Part shown: positions 31,563 to 38,927 of the stretch, piece after piece
Layout: every line of letters starts with the position of its first letter
Position numbering within the stretch: position 1 is the first letter of the stretch
Virus record (IMG/VR): IMGVR_UViG_3300013102_000046
Span: 1-41,867 of that record
Origin: a virus
DNA: 41,867 nucleotides
Direction: 5' to 3' (one strand)
Notes under the pieces: model-generated
Databases searched by the model: none
Seen by the model: only the letters and a program-made list of their open reading frames with translations
Told to the model about the DNA's origin: nothing
Translations under genes and position numbers: made by a program

Positions 31563-32941
31563 CACCCGAATTCAGAATGATCCCGGTCGCGGATCTCCTG
31601 GACCACCCACAGAACCCGAGAGACGATCTCGGGGATCCGCAGAAGCTGGCCGAGCTGGCCAACGACATAGCGGAGAACGGCAACACCGAGGCCTTGCATG
31701 TCTTCCCGATCACCGACGGGCAGGAGGCAGGGAAGTTTTTGTTGGTCGCTGGCCACAGAAGAACGGCCGCGGCCCGCCTGGGCAACGTGGACGAGCTGTA
31801 CGCCCGTCTTCGCCCGGATCTGGACACGTTGGATAAGCAGCTCGAAACGATGCTGCGGGAGAACACCCATCGCGAGGGCTTGACCCCGATCAACGAAGCG
31901 AAGGCCATTCAGGCGATGCTCGACTGCGAAGGTATGTCGGTCAAGAAGGTCGCCAAGCGCATCCACCGCTCGGAGACTTTCATCCGTTCCCGCTCCGCCC
32001 TGGTCAAGCTGCCGGAGTCTGCGAAGTCGGCAATCGATGCGGGCCGGATGACGCTGGAGCAGTCTCAGATCTTTGATGAGTTCGCCGACGATGCAGAGGC
32101 CACGGAAGAGCTGACGAGGAACGCTGGCACCAAGGACTGGGACTTCACAGTGAACAGGCTCCGGGGCGCCAAGGTGAGGAAGTTCAAGACTGCCGCGTCG
32201 GAGCAGCTCATCAACGACTTGGGGATCAAGACGATCTCGAGCTACGACTCCTACAGCTCCAATAAGTACAGCCGGGACTACGACAGAGACAAGACGCCTG
32301 CCGAGCGCGTAGCTGCGGGGCAGGTGGCGGTCCTCAGCTCGCACGGCGAATTGGAGTGGTTCGACGTCAAGCAGTCCACGAAGAAGAAACTGACTGACGC
32401 GGAGATCGCGGACAAGAAGCGCCTCAAGGACATCGCGGCTGGCCTTGAGCAGGCCGACGCGTTGTGGCTCGAATTCCTCGAGCGGAAGATCCGCGACGCG
32501 GCCGGGCACTTCGACCGGCCAGAGGATGCCCCGGCTGTGATCACACTGCGGAAGACCATGTTTTCCGGGTACGGCAACAACTACCATTCCCGCGCCGCGA
32601 GGGTCTTGGGGATCTCAACCTCCCCGATTCGATCAGAAGCCGAAACGGAAGCCATCAACGCGGCTATCGACAAGCTCAAGCTGCTGCAGCTGGCGTACCT
32701 CCATGCGTTCCTGCACCTCATGAAGGAAGACCTGCACAAGCCAAGCACGTGGCAATGCAGGTACGCGTGGGACCGATCCTCCTTGCAGAAGTTCCTGGAT
32801 ACCCGTCGCGAGATCTTCGGATACGACGTCACGGCCTATGAGCAGGAAGCCATCGACTACTGGGACGAGAAGGAAAAAGTAGCCGCGGCCGAATCCGCCG
32901 AGAACGACGAGGGGTGGGATCTCGAAGATGAAGACGCCTAA
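31559..32941 (+). CDS. ParB-like protein (ParB/Srx fold)
   Basis: This 460-residue protein has ParB N-terminal motifs: HPQNPR at residues 16-21, GHRR at 65-68, and ENTHREGLTP with INEA at 101-114, followed by a KorB-like HTH region (SVKKVAKRIHRSETFIRSRS). The C-terminal half is acidic with no clear domain. Phage ParB-like proteins bind DNA or nick it, and often sit in early regions; a partition, regulatory or replication role is possible. No ParA partner was found in the window. Confidence 0.85.
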   Translation: MTPEFRMIPVADLLDHPQNPRDDLGDPQKLAELANDIAENGNTEALHVFPITDGQEAGKFLLVAGHRRTAAARLGNVDELYARLRPDLDTLDKQLETMLRENTHREGLTPINEAKAIQAMLDCEGMSVKKVAKRIHRSETFIRSRSALVKLPESAKSAIDAGRMTLEQSQIFDEFADDAEATEELTRNAGTKDWDFTVNRLRGAKVRKFKTAASEQLINDLGIKTISSYDSYSSNKYSRDYDRDKTPAERVAAGQVAVLSSHGELEWFDVKQSTKKKLTDAEIADKKRLKDIAAGLEQADALWLEFLERKIRDAAGHFDRPEDAPAVITLRKTMFSGYGNNYHSRAARVLGISTSPIRSEAETEAINAAIDKLKLLQLAYLHAFLHLMKEDLHKPSTWQCRYAWDRSSLQKFLDTRREIFGYDVTAYEQEAIDYWDEKEKVAAAESAENDEGWDLEDEDA

Positions 32942-33320
32942 GCACTTCCTGAAGCGCAACGCCGATAACGAAGCCGTCTGCGCCTGCGGTTTCCGGCCCG
33001 CGATCCTGGACGACCCAGCGGCCATCGGCATGCAGTGGAAGGCCAAGCGAGACGTCTTTGACCACGTGGACGCGATGTCAGGCTACCGCCCCTCGGCACC
33101 ATTCGAGGTCAGCCCCGACCGACGCTATCCGCGGGCTGGCGTCAGGCCAGGAGCCAGCGGACGGTGGAAGCTCACACTTTGGGACGAGCCCGACGTCATG
33201 CACGCACTCCCAGCCGAACACCAGTGGCACGACACGGCCCGGGAAGCCTTCGACTACGGCCAGCTCGTCATCAGCACCCACCGGCGTTCCGGCACCCGCC
33301 TGAACGGAATGGGCCGCTGA
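32928..33320 (+). CDS. Unknown 130-residue early protein
   Basis: This protein begins inside the ParB-like 3' end (14-base overlap). It has one CACG pair (C-x-C) near residue 18 and conserved Trp/His-rich stretches (WDEPDVMHALPAEHQWHDTA). Possibly a metal-binding or nuclease-regulating protein; I do not recognise it. Confidence 0.6.
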   Translation: MKTPKHFLKRNADNEAVCACGFRPAILDDPAAIGMQWKAKRDVFDHVDAMSGYRPSAPFEVSPDRRYPRAGVRPGASGRWKLTLWDEPDVMHALPAEHQWHDTAREAFDYGQLVISTHRRSGTRLNGMGR

Positions 33321-33616
33321 TGGCCTGGGCCAGCACGGACCAGCGATGGCAAGACCAGAAGATCCGCGTCTACCGCAGCCGATACGACGAAGCCGCCCGG
33401 ATCACCGCGGCACTCGTCATCCGCCGGCAGAACCTCCTGACCGAGATCCTCGCCGACGACCTGGACGGAATCGACACCACCAACAAGTCCCGCCGACTCC
33501 GCCAAACCGACGACGAGCTGGACCTCGCACGCGACAACCACCAAGCCGCCTGGGCAGCCCTCCAAGCAGAAGAAGCCCAGCACCACATCCACGAACCACG
33601 AGAGGCCAGAAGATGA
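33320..33616 (+). CDS. Unknown 98-residue helical early protein
   Basis: The ATG shares one base with the previous stop. The protein is highly charged and helical (YRSRYDEAARITAALVIRRQ, TNKSRRLRQTDDELDLARDN), with a Gln/His-rich end; likely coiled coil. A longer in-frame start is inside the previous gene. Its end overlaps the sliding clamp gene by four bases. Not recognised. Confidence 0.6.
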   Translation: MAWASTDQRWQDQKIRVYRSRYDEAARITAALVIRRQNLLTEILADDLDGIDTTNKSRRLRQTDDELDLARDNHQAAWAALQAEEAQHHIHEPREARR

Positions 33617-34872
33617 CCATCACCACTACAGAACCCACCACAACCGCAGCCCCGGCGCTCGCCGATTTGAAAGTCACGGCCACTGGCACAGAGTGGCTGC
33701 GCAAGCTCTCCGCCGTTGGAGTAGCTATCTCGGCCCGGCCCGCGGTGCCCGTCCTGAGTTTCATGGTCGTGGAGTGCAACCGGGGAAAGGCAACTCTTAC
33801 GGGTTACGACTATGCCAATACTGCGTCGGCCAGGCTGAGTCATGAGCCGGTAGACACTCTGCGCAACTCCAAGGCCCTTGTGCCGTTCCATTGGCTGGTG
33901 AGAACCGTCCGCGTCCTGACTGCACGCAAGCGGGACGTCCCGGTCACTGTTGAGTCGAAGGCGCTGCTGGGGCAGCAGATGGTCACGGTAACGGCCGCGG
34001 GCTACACCATTCCCTTCCTCCACGGGGTGCCCCTCTCGGAGTACCCGCCGATCCCGTCACACGGCGTCCTGGATGTCTTCAACGTTGACAGGAGCGAACT
34101 GGCAGGGGCATTGGACCGCGCAACGGTAGCGGCGAGCAAAGACGACACCCTGCCGCTCCTGACTGCGATCAAGCTGGGATGCAGTGGTAAAAAGCTGACC
34201 ATTCACGCGACGGACCGCTACCGCCTCTCTTCCGAGACGCTGACCTTGTCCCGGAGGGTGCAGGAGTTCACGTTCCTTTTGCAGGCAGCAACGTGGAAAG
34301 CGATGACGAAGCACCTGATCGGCGAACAGATCACTGTCGGAGTTCTGGCAGCGGGCGACATCGCCGGGCGTAGCGGGGGCTGCGAGACCCTGAACATCGG
34401 CTCGGACGACGTTGCGTTCACTCTTTCGCCGGTTAGCGGAGATTACCCGAAGATCGAATCCTTGTTTGAGGCCGAGTACGGCCAGACCGTGGACGTCAAC
34501 CGTCGGGATCTCCTCGATCAGGTGATGGTTGCCAGGGAGCTGAATGAACGGAATACTCCCGCCATCGTCAAGATCGGACCGGGCTCAGTCTCCGTCTCTC
34601 CTAACTTCCACGAGGGCGCGGACCAGGCAGCCACCCCCGTGCTCTTGGCCGACACGGTGAACATCGACGAACCGGCAATGGTCGCCTACAACCCTCACTA
34701 CCTCCTTGAGGCGGTCCGAGCTATGAAGGCCGACGTCGTGAGGTTGTCGATCCACAGCCTGACAAAGCCTCTCTGCCTCTCTCCGGTCAATGAGAAGGGC
34801 AAGAGTCAAGGCACTTATCGGCACCTGATCATGCCCGTACGCCTGCCCAGCGACTACCTGGGCGGCGAGTAA
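33613..34872 (+). CDS. dnaN: DNA polymerase III sliding clamp (beta)
   Basis: This 419-residue protein has the DnaN fold signals: an N-terminal ISARPAVPVLS, a middle PLLTAIKLGCSGKKLTIHATDRYRLS, and the C-terminal MPVRL, in three repeated domains. It tethers a DNA polymerase to the template. No polymerase gene is present in the window, so it may recruit the host polymerase or serve as a hub. The ATG at 33613 overlaps the previous stop; the frame also runs upstream inside the previous gene. Slightly longer than bacterial clamps. Confidence 0.9.
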   Translation: MTITTTEPTTTAAPALADLKVTATGTEWLRKLSAVGVAISARPAVPVLSFMVVECNRGKATLTGYDYANTASARLSHEPVDTLRNSKALVPFHWLVRTVRVLTARKRDVPVTVESKALLGQQMVTVTAAGYTIPFLHGVPLSEYPPIPSHGVLDVFNVDRSELAGALDRATVAASKDDTLPLLTAIKLGCSGKKLTIHATDRYRLSSETLTLSRRVQEFTFLLQAATWKAMTKHLIGEQITVGVLAAGDIAGRSGGCETLNIGSDDVAFTLSPVSGDYPKIESLFEAEYGQTVDVNRRDLLDQVMVARELNERNTPAIVKIGPGSVSVSPNFHEGADQAATPVLLADTVNIDEPAMVAYNPHYLLEAVRAMKADVVRLSIHSLTKPLCLSPVNEKGKSQGTYRHLIMPVRLPSDYLGGE

Positions 34873-35010
34873 ATGGCTTGGATCCAGCTGACCCCAGAAC
34901 AACACGAAGATGCGATGATCGCGCAGCTGCTCAGCCGCCCGCAGAAGCTCAAAACGTGCAGGGCCTGCGACAAGGTGCAGAACGCCCAGGGCGAGTGTGA
35001 TTGCTCATGA
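34873..35010 (+). CDS. 45-residue zinc-ribbon protein
   Basis: This tiny gene starts right after the sliding clamp stop (ATG 34873) and ends overlapping the next start (ATGA). The C-terminal half carries CRAC and CDC pairs, a possible zinc ribbon. Position and tight packing support it as a real gene. Function unknown. Confidence 0.6.
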   Translation: MAWIQLTPEQHEDAMIAQLLSRPQKLKTCRACDKVQNAQGECDCS

Positions 35011-35432
35011 ACGACATCGAAGCGCCGGCACTGAAGGCCGTCACGGTCAAGAACCCGTGGGCATGGTCTATCCTGCACGCCGGCAAGGACGTCGAGAACC
35101 GCTCACAGTCCATCAAGCACCGCGGCACCCTGTACATTCACGCCGCGAAGAAGGACGACGAGGCAGGCTACGAGAATGAGACGTTCCGCCAGGCGCGGGA
35201 CGCTGCTCCGCTGGCCGTGAAGAACGCTGTCCGCCTCCAAGGTCACGTACTCGGAACCGTGGAAGTCGTCGGCTGCCACTATTCCCTCGATTGCAAGACA
35301 GCCGACGGCTACTGCTCCGAATGGGCCCGCCCCGGGATGTACCACTGGGAGCTGGCGAACCCGCGGCCACTCGCGTGCCCATTCCCAGAGATCGGACAGC
35401 TGGGCCTGTGGAATCTGGCGGCAACGAAATGA
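35007..35432 (+). CDS. ASCH domain protein
   Basis: This 141-residue protein has the ASCH-domain start VKNPWAWSILHAGKDVENRS with the G-K-x-x-E-N-R motif, then a beta barrel region (LYIHAAKKD, GTVEVVGCHY). ASCH proteins are thought to bind RNA or modified nucleotides, or act as RNA-processing or modification factors. A longer start (35001) is out of context; ATG 35007 overlaps the previous stop. Role in the phage unknown. Confidence 0.8.
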   Translation: MNDIEAPALKAVTVKNPWAWSILHAGKDVENRSQSIKHRGTLYIHAAKKDDEAGYENETFRQARDAAPLAVKNAVRLQGHVLGTVEVVGCHYSLDCKTADGYCSEWARPGMYHWELANPRPLACPFPEIGQLGLWNLAATK

Positions 35433-35776
35433 GCCGGCCCATGGAGCTCACGATTCATCCTCCAGTTCCGACATTCCCACCGGAAGTGCCCCAGGGCGGG
35501 ACCCCGTTCTCTCAGGCAGTCGGTAGCTTCCGCGCATCTGTGGAATGGCAGGTGGAGCGGATCAAGGAAGCCGCACTCTCGCAAAGCAAGCGTCTGACCG
35601 ACGTCGAGCTCGCGGCCGAGTTCTGGCACGCAGCCCAGGTCGCCACCTACGCACGCGGCCGAATCGACTGGGGACTTGACGTCTACAAGCCGATGTCTGC
35701 TGATCGGGCCGAGGACATCGAACACGTCTTGAGTCGATTCGCGGAGCTTCCCCACTACGACGAAGAAGCGCCATGA
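35429..35776 (+). CDS. Unknown 115-residue early protein
   Basis: Starts at ATG 35429 overlapping the previous stop by four bases. N-terminus is Pro-rich, C-terminal two-thirds helical (FSQAVGSFRASVEWQVERIK, RAEDIEHVLSRFAEL). Not recognised. The upstream in-frame extension belongs to the ASCH gene region. Confidence 0.6.
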   Translation: MSRPMELTIHPPVPTFPPEVPQGGTPFSQAVGSFRASVEWQVERIKEAALSQSKRLTDVELAAEFWHAAQVATYARGRIDWGLDVYKPMSADRAEDIEHVLSRFAELPHYDEEAP

Positions 35777-35949
35777 AAGAGGAGTGCATGCACCCCGGCG
35801 AGCACTGCCAGCCGCTGCACTGCCCTGACTGCGGACGATACAGCCGCCACTCATGGGACACAGGAGGATTCTCCACTCAGAACGGCTGGAACCAGCACTG
35901 GGGAGGGATCTGCATCAAGCATGGCCCCTGGTCGGACTCAGCCGCATGA
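35773..35949 (+). CDS. 58-residue zinc-ribbon protein
   Basis: This small protein has seven Cys/His near the N-terminus (HCQPLHCPDCGRY) with a CPDCG knuckle and a later Cys (GICIKHG), consistent with a zinc ribbon. Starts at ATG 35773 overlapping the previous stop by four bases and ends overlapping the next start. Unknown function. Confidence 0.6.
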   Translation: MKEECMHPGEHCQPLHCPDCGRYSRHSWDTGGFSTQNGWNQHWGGICIKHGPWSDSAA

Positions 35950-36077
35950 CCACCAGCGCAGACCCTGAGCCCCAAGCAGACCCGGCACCGGTACTGACGG
36001 CCAAGCTCGCGCAACTCCTGAAAGACCACCCCGACTTCTACGCCCAAATCTTTCCCACGACAAAGGACAAGTCATGA
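35946..36077 (+). CDS. 43-residue acidic microprotein
   Basis: A short protein with a Pro/Asp N-terminus and a helical end (LTAKLAQLLKDHPDFYAQIF). Start overlaps the previous gene by four bases and end overlaps the next by four, the hallmark of coupled small phage genes. Function unknown. Confidence 0.55.
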   Translation: MTTSADPEPQADPAPVLTAKLAQLLKDHPDFYAQIFPTTKDKS

Positions 36078-36373
36078 GCCAACTGATTCACAAACAAGGA
36101 AAGGCCCGCTGGGTCTACAGATGCGACCTCTGCGCCGTAGAGTTCACCGCCGTTGACCAGCTGCGCATCCTCGAAGCCCGCAACACCCACGTACGCGGCA
36201 GCCTCACCCACCTCCAGAACACCCTGGCCGAGGCCGTCCGCCCCGTCCTTGAGTTCGTCAACGACCTCGCGCTCGCCGCTGAGTCGTTCGGCAAGATCTT
36301 GTTCACTCCGCCCAAAAACCGCCCTCACGATCCGAGTCTGTTGAAGGACCGGCGGAAGTGGGGCGGACGATGA
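36074..36373 (+). CDS. Unknown 99-residue protein with CDLC pair
   Basis: ATG 36074 overlaps the previous stop (ATGA) after AAAGGA. It carries a CDLC pair near the N-terminus, a long helix (HLQNTLAEAVRPVLEFVNDL) and a basic end. The second metal-binding pair is not obvious, so zinc binding is uncertain. Not recognised. Confidence 0.6.
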   Translation: MSQLIHKQGKARWVYRCDLCAVEFTAVDQLRILEARNTHVRGSLTHLQNTLAEAVRPVLEFVNDLALAAESFGKILFTPPKNRPHDPSLLKDRRKWGGR

Positions 36374-36825
36374 CTGATGCTATTGCACCGCTGCTGGCTC
36401 CAGTCCAGAACCGAGTAGACCAAGCCGAAGCCAAACGTGCACAGTCGCGCGCGAACCCCGACCCGATCTTCGACGCCGCGATGATGCTCGCCATCCAAGC
36501 CTCATCCATGGACGTCCCACCACTGCTCGGAGCGCTCGCCGCAGCTGAGGCCGCTCTGGACCAGATGTCCGACGTTGCTGAGCGCGTCTACGAGAAGTTC
36601 GATCGGAACGGCAATGGCTCCATCAACTCACTCCGTCAGGCGGGACGTGCCCAGGGCATCGCTGAAGTCGTTCGCGTTGTTCGTGCAGCCGTGGTTGCTG
36701 CACTCGAAGAATGCACATGCGCCTTGGTCGGGTGCCGGCATCAGCGATCGCTTACTGAGGAAGGCCGACGGCGAGTCCTGGCCGAGATAACCCAGCATGT
36801 TGCGACCACCGGGAGTCTTCAATGA
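36370..36825 (+). CDS. Unknown 151-residue helical protein
   Basis: ATG 36370 overlaps the previous stop. The protein is helical with several Ala-rich segments and a CTC-x5-C cluster near the C-terminus. DRNGNGSIN resembles an EF-hand loop but lacks the last acidic ligand. Not recognised. Confidence 0.55.
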   Translation: MTDAIAPLLAPVQNRVDQAEAKRAQSRANPDPIFDAAMMLAIQASSMDVPPLLGALAAAEAALDQMSDVAERVYEKFDRNGNGSINSLRQAGRAQGIAEVVRVVRAAVVAALEECTCALVGCRHQRSLTEEGRRRVLAEITQHVATTGSLQ

Positions 36826-37238
36826 GCAGCGTTACCGAGGAACTGCATAACTCTCACTCAGCAAACGGAATCAAACGGCCTGGCTGCAAGCTCTGTGAAC
36901 CGACGGCCGTCCACTACGTCGAGCTGACAGCCGCCGAACCAACCAGTGACGGTTGGCGCGACGCACCCAGCCTGAAGTTCGAATGCCGCGGTGACGCAAC
37001 AGCTGAGTGCCACCAATACCCCGATAGCTGCGGTTGTGAGAGCTTCCCCTGCGGTCACCCATACGTGTCACATGCGAAGTGCTGGATGCAGGACTGGTTC
37101 GACACGAACTCTGCCAGCTACGAGGGCGAAGACGGCGACTTCATGGCGGAAGGGGGCCTACCCCGAGACGTAACCCGGTCCGGGCCGATCTCTACGAGCT
37201 GGGAAGAGGAGTACGTGGCATGGGAGTGGATCGCGTGA
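36822..37238 (+). CDS. Cysteine-rich 138-residue protein
   Basis: This protein has CKLC at residues 22-25 and a cluster of Cys in its middle (ECRG, ECHQ, SCGCES, PCGH, KCW), suggesting one or two structural zinc sites. ATG overlaps the previous stop. Function unknown; several early genes here share this zinc-ribbon look. Confidence 0.6.
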   Translation: MSSVTEELHNSHSANGIKRPGCKLCEPTAVHYVELTAAEPTSDGWRDAPSLKFECRGDATAECHQYPDSCGCESFPCGHPYVSHAKCWMQDWFDTNSASYEGEDGDFMAEGGLPRDVTRSGPISTSWEEEYVAWEWIA

Positions 37239-37558
37239 GTACGGAGCAGATGGAAGCCCGGCGGGAGTTGGGGCAGTTGATCATGGGGCGTACTGCGCCC
37301 GCTGCCGCTGACGCGGTCTTGGCCGCCGGATACCGCAAACCCGCAACCATAACGACCGCGGAAGAACTCGACGCACTGCCTGTTGGGTCCGTTGTCGCAA
37401 TGATTGGGTCCGAGCCAGATTCTCCTGCCGTTGCGTGCCGCGCTGCCCGCGGTTGGCAATTTCTTGGGGCTGATCCGGAGCGCCGATATAACTCATCCAG
37501 CCTCATGCCATCCCCCGAACCGATAACCGTATTACATACGCCAGGTGAGGGCGCATGA
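37235..37558 (+). CDS. Unknown 107-residue early protein
   Basis: Begins at GTG 37235 overlapping the previous stop (GTGA); longer in-frame starts at 37220 and above lie in the previous gene. Contains the segment TITTAEELDALPVGSVVAMI, a small beta-rich unit I have seen in actinophage proteins of unknown function. N-terminal part is helical. Not assigned. Confidence 0.6.
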   Translation: MSTEQMEARRELGQLIMGRTAPAAADAVLAAGYRKPATITTAEELDALPVGSVVAMIGSEPDSPAVACRAARGWQFLGADPERRYNSSSLMPSPEPITVLHTPGEGA

Positions 37559-37899
37559 GCCGGGAAGATGCCGTTGCAAAAGCACTGTTCGAGATCCGTG
37601 ACGATCCGTACGACACCGAGAAATGGGAAGAGATCGATTCCTCGGAACGTGAATTGTTCGACTGCCAGGCACGCGCCGCATTAGCAGCGGCAGACCTCTG
37701 GGAGCTGGCCCACGGTACTCACAAGACCAACCTGAACGAAGAAACCGAAGAACGGGTCGCCCGAGCGATCTGCGCGGCTGAGTTCCCCCAAGTGCCGCCC
37801 GCCTACGCATGGAACGTCCAATTCGAGGACGGTCAACGCCACTACCGCGAAATGGCTAGAGCAGCGCTCGCCGCTGCCACCGGAGAAGAGGAGGGGTAG
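37555..37899 (+). CDS. Unknown 114-residue helical protein
   Basis: ATG overlaps the previous stop. Two similar helical segments occur (CQARAALAAADLWELAHGTH and YREMARAALAAATGEEE), and the ends are acidic. Not recognised; such proteins are common in early operons of actinophages. Confidence 0.6.
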   Translation: MSREDAVAKALFEIRDDPYDTEKWEEIDSSERELFDCQARAALAAADLWELAHGTHKTNLNEETEERVARAICAAEFPQVPPAYAWNVQFEDGQRHYREMARAALAAATGEEEG

Positions 37900-38306
37900 T
37901 GAGCGTCCATACCGTAACGGTCACCAAGCTGGACAACATGCACGTTGAGGGCCTCGCTGACGAAGAGTACGTAGACGGCGTGGAGTTCGTCATTGATCAC
38001 TGCCCAGGCGGCGACTGCACAGTGTGGTGGACCTGTGCAGAGTGCGGCAAGTCAGGTCACCAGCCCACCGAGCTAGAAGTGCAGGAAGGTGAATACACAG
38101 CCCACGGAGAGGTCCACCAGCAGATAGACGGCGAGTGGATGGTCGAGTCCAAGAGCTGCGCCGCCCGGGCAACAGACTCCGGTGCTGACGGAATGCAGGA
38201 AGTGGCGCAGGCCGCCGGCCTTGGCACACATCAGATCGATGTCAGCTATTGGGGTGACGGCTGCTGGGAGGTCAGCTTGGTCAAGCTGACCGACTCCGAC
38301 CGGTGA
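37899..38306 (+). CDS. Unknown 135-residue protein with CAEC pair
   Basis: GTG 37899 shares one base with the previous TAG stop. A CAEC pair occurs in the first half (WTCAECGKSGHQP), with more Cys before and after, suggesting a metal site. The C-terminal part (IDVSYWGDGCWEVSLVKL) is beta-like. Function unknown. Confidence 0.6.
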   Translation: MSVHTVTVTKLDNMHVEGLADEEYVDGVEFVIDHCPGGDCTVWWTCAECGKSGHQPTELEVQEGEYTAHGEVHQQIDGEWMVESKSCAARATDSGADGMQEVAQAAGLGTHQIDVSYWGDGCWEVSLVKLTDSDR

Positions 38307-38452
38307 GGCTTTGCCCGGCATGCGGCCATCACCACGGAGCCCCTGGCGACGAGTGGCCGTCCTGCTACGGCTACACCTACCCAGAAGATTCGAACGGCAT
38401 TCGCCGGTGCGCTTGCACCGGCCCAGCGACAGAAGGACAGGTATCACGATGA
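38303..38452 (+). CDS. 49-residue zinc-ribbon protein
   Basis: Starts at GTG 38303 overlapping the previous stop by four bases and ends overlapping the next by four. Carries CPACG and CAC pairs with a His triplet, a probable zinc ribbon. One of several microproteins of this kind in the early operon. Confidence 0.6.
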   Translation: MRLCPACGHHHGAPGDEWPSCYGYTYPEDSNGIRRCACTGPATEGQVSR

Positions 38453-38658
38453 GTGATCAATTCAACAAGCGGTCAATGCCGCTGATTCAGGCAACAAGGG
38501 ATGCGGAGAACCCCAAAACGGGGGTCACGTTAGCCGAGCTGGGCCAGTTCATCCAGGAGGCGGAACGGGCGGGGATCGACCCCCGCACCCCGGTGCTGGT
38601 CCGAGTGGGCTTCGCATCCCAGGTCAAGCAGCTCAAGACCGGCGGCCGCACCCGATGA
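38449..38658 (+). CDS. Unknown 69-residue early protein
   Basis: A small protein with a helical centre (LAELGQFIQEAERAGI) and a beta end (TPVLVRVGFASQVKQL). ATG 38449 overlaps the previous gene. Longer starts lie in that gene. The segment resembles small DNA-metabolism-associated proteins of phages but is not assigned. Confidence 0.6.
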   Translation: MSDQFNKRSMPLIQATRDAENPKTGVTLAELGQFIQEAERAGIDPRTPVLVRVGFASQVKQLKTGGRTR

Positions 38659-38927
38659 AGAAGCAACAACCCGGGCGGGACATCGTCCAGTACGCAGAGG
38701 GCGTGCTCGGTGTGCAGCTGTCACCGTGGCAACGCATACTCCTGCGCGCTGTCATGGAGGGCAGGCCCATAGCCGCAGCCCAGCGCCGGAAATTCTTTTA
38801 CACATCCGCGTCGAGATCGGCGCCAACCACGAAAGCAGGTCCATCCAGTGCCATGGCTGAAGCAGGGCGACGCGGCGGCGAATCACCCCATCGTCCTCTC
38901 GGCCGTGGAAATGGACGACGCCGATGA
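38655..38927 (+). CDS. Terminase-N-terminus-like microprotein
   Basis: This 90-residue protein starts at ATG 38655 overlapping the previous stop. Residues 9-35 (DIVQYAEGVLGVQLSPWQRI and on) closely match residues 71-97 of the phage's own large terminase (DVIDFARDVLGVDLYPWQKV), including the PWQ motif before the ATPase domain. No Walker A follows. The C-terminal part overlaps the next gene by 80 bases and is low-complexity Arg/Gly, so the real protein may be shorter. May be a decoy or regulator of packaging, or a remnant. Confidence 0.6.
   Translation: MKKQQPGRDIVQYAEGVLGVQLSPWQRILLRAVMEGRPIAAAQRRKFFYTSASRSAPTTKAGPSSAMAEAGRRGGESPHRPLGRGNGRRR

Noticed and set aside
31316-32587. Leftward frame of 423 codons opposite the ParB-like gene
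   Set aside because: Antisense to a gene with clear ParB motifs, and its protein looks like a Leu/Arg/Val-rich shadow.
36590-36640. EF-hand calcium loop in the 151-residue early protein
   Set aside because: DRNGNGSINSLR lacks the acidic residue at position 12 and no second loop exists, so it is probably chance.
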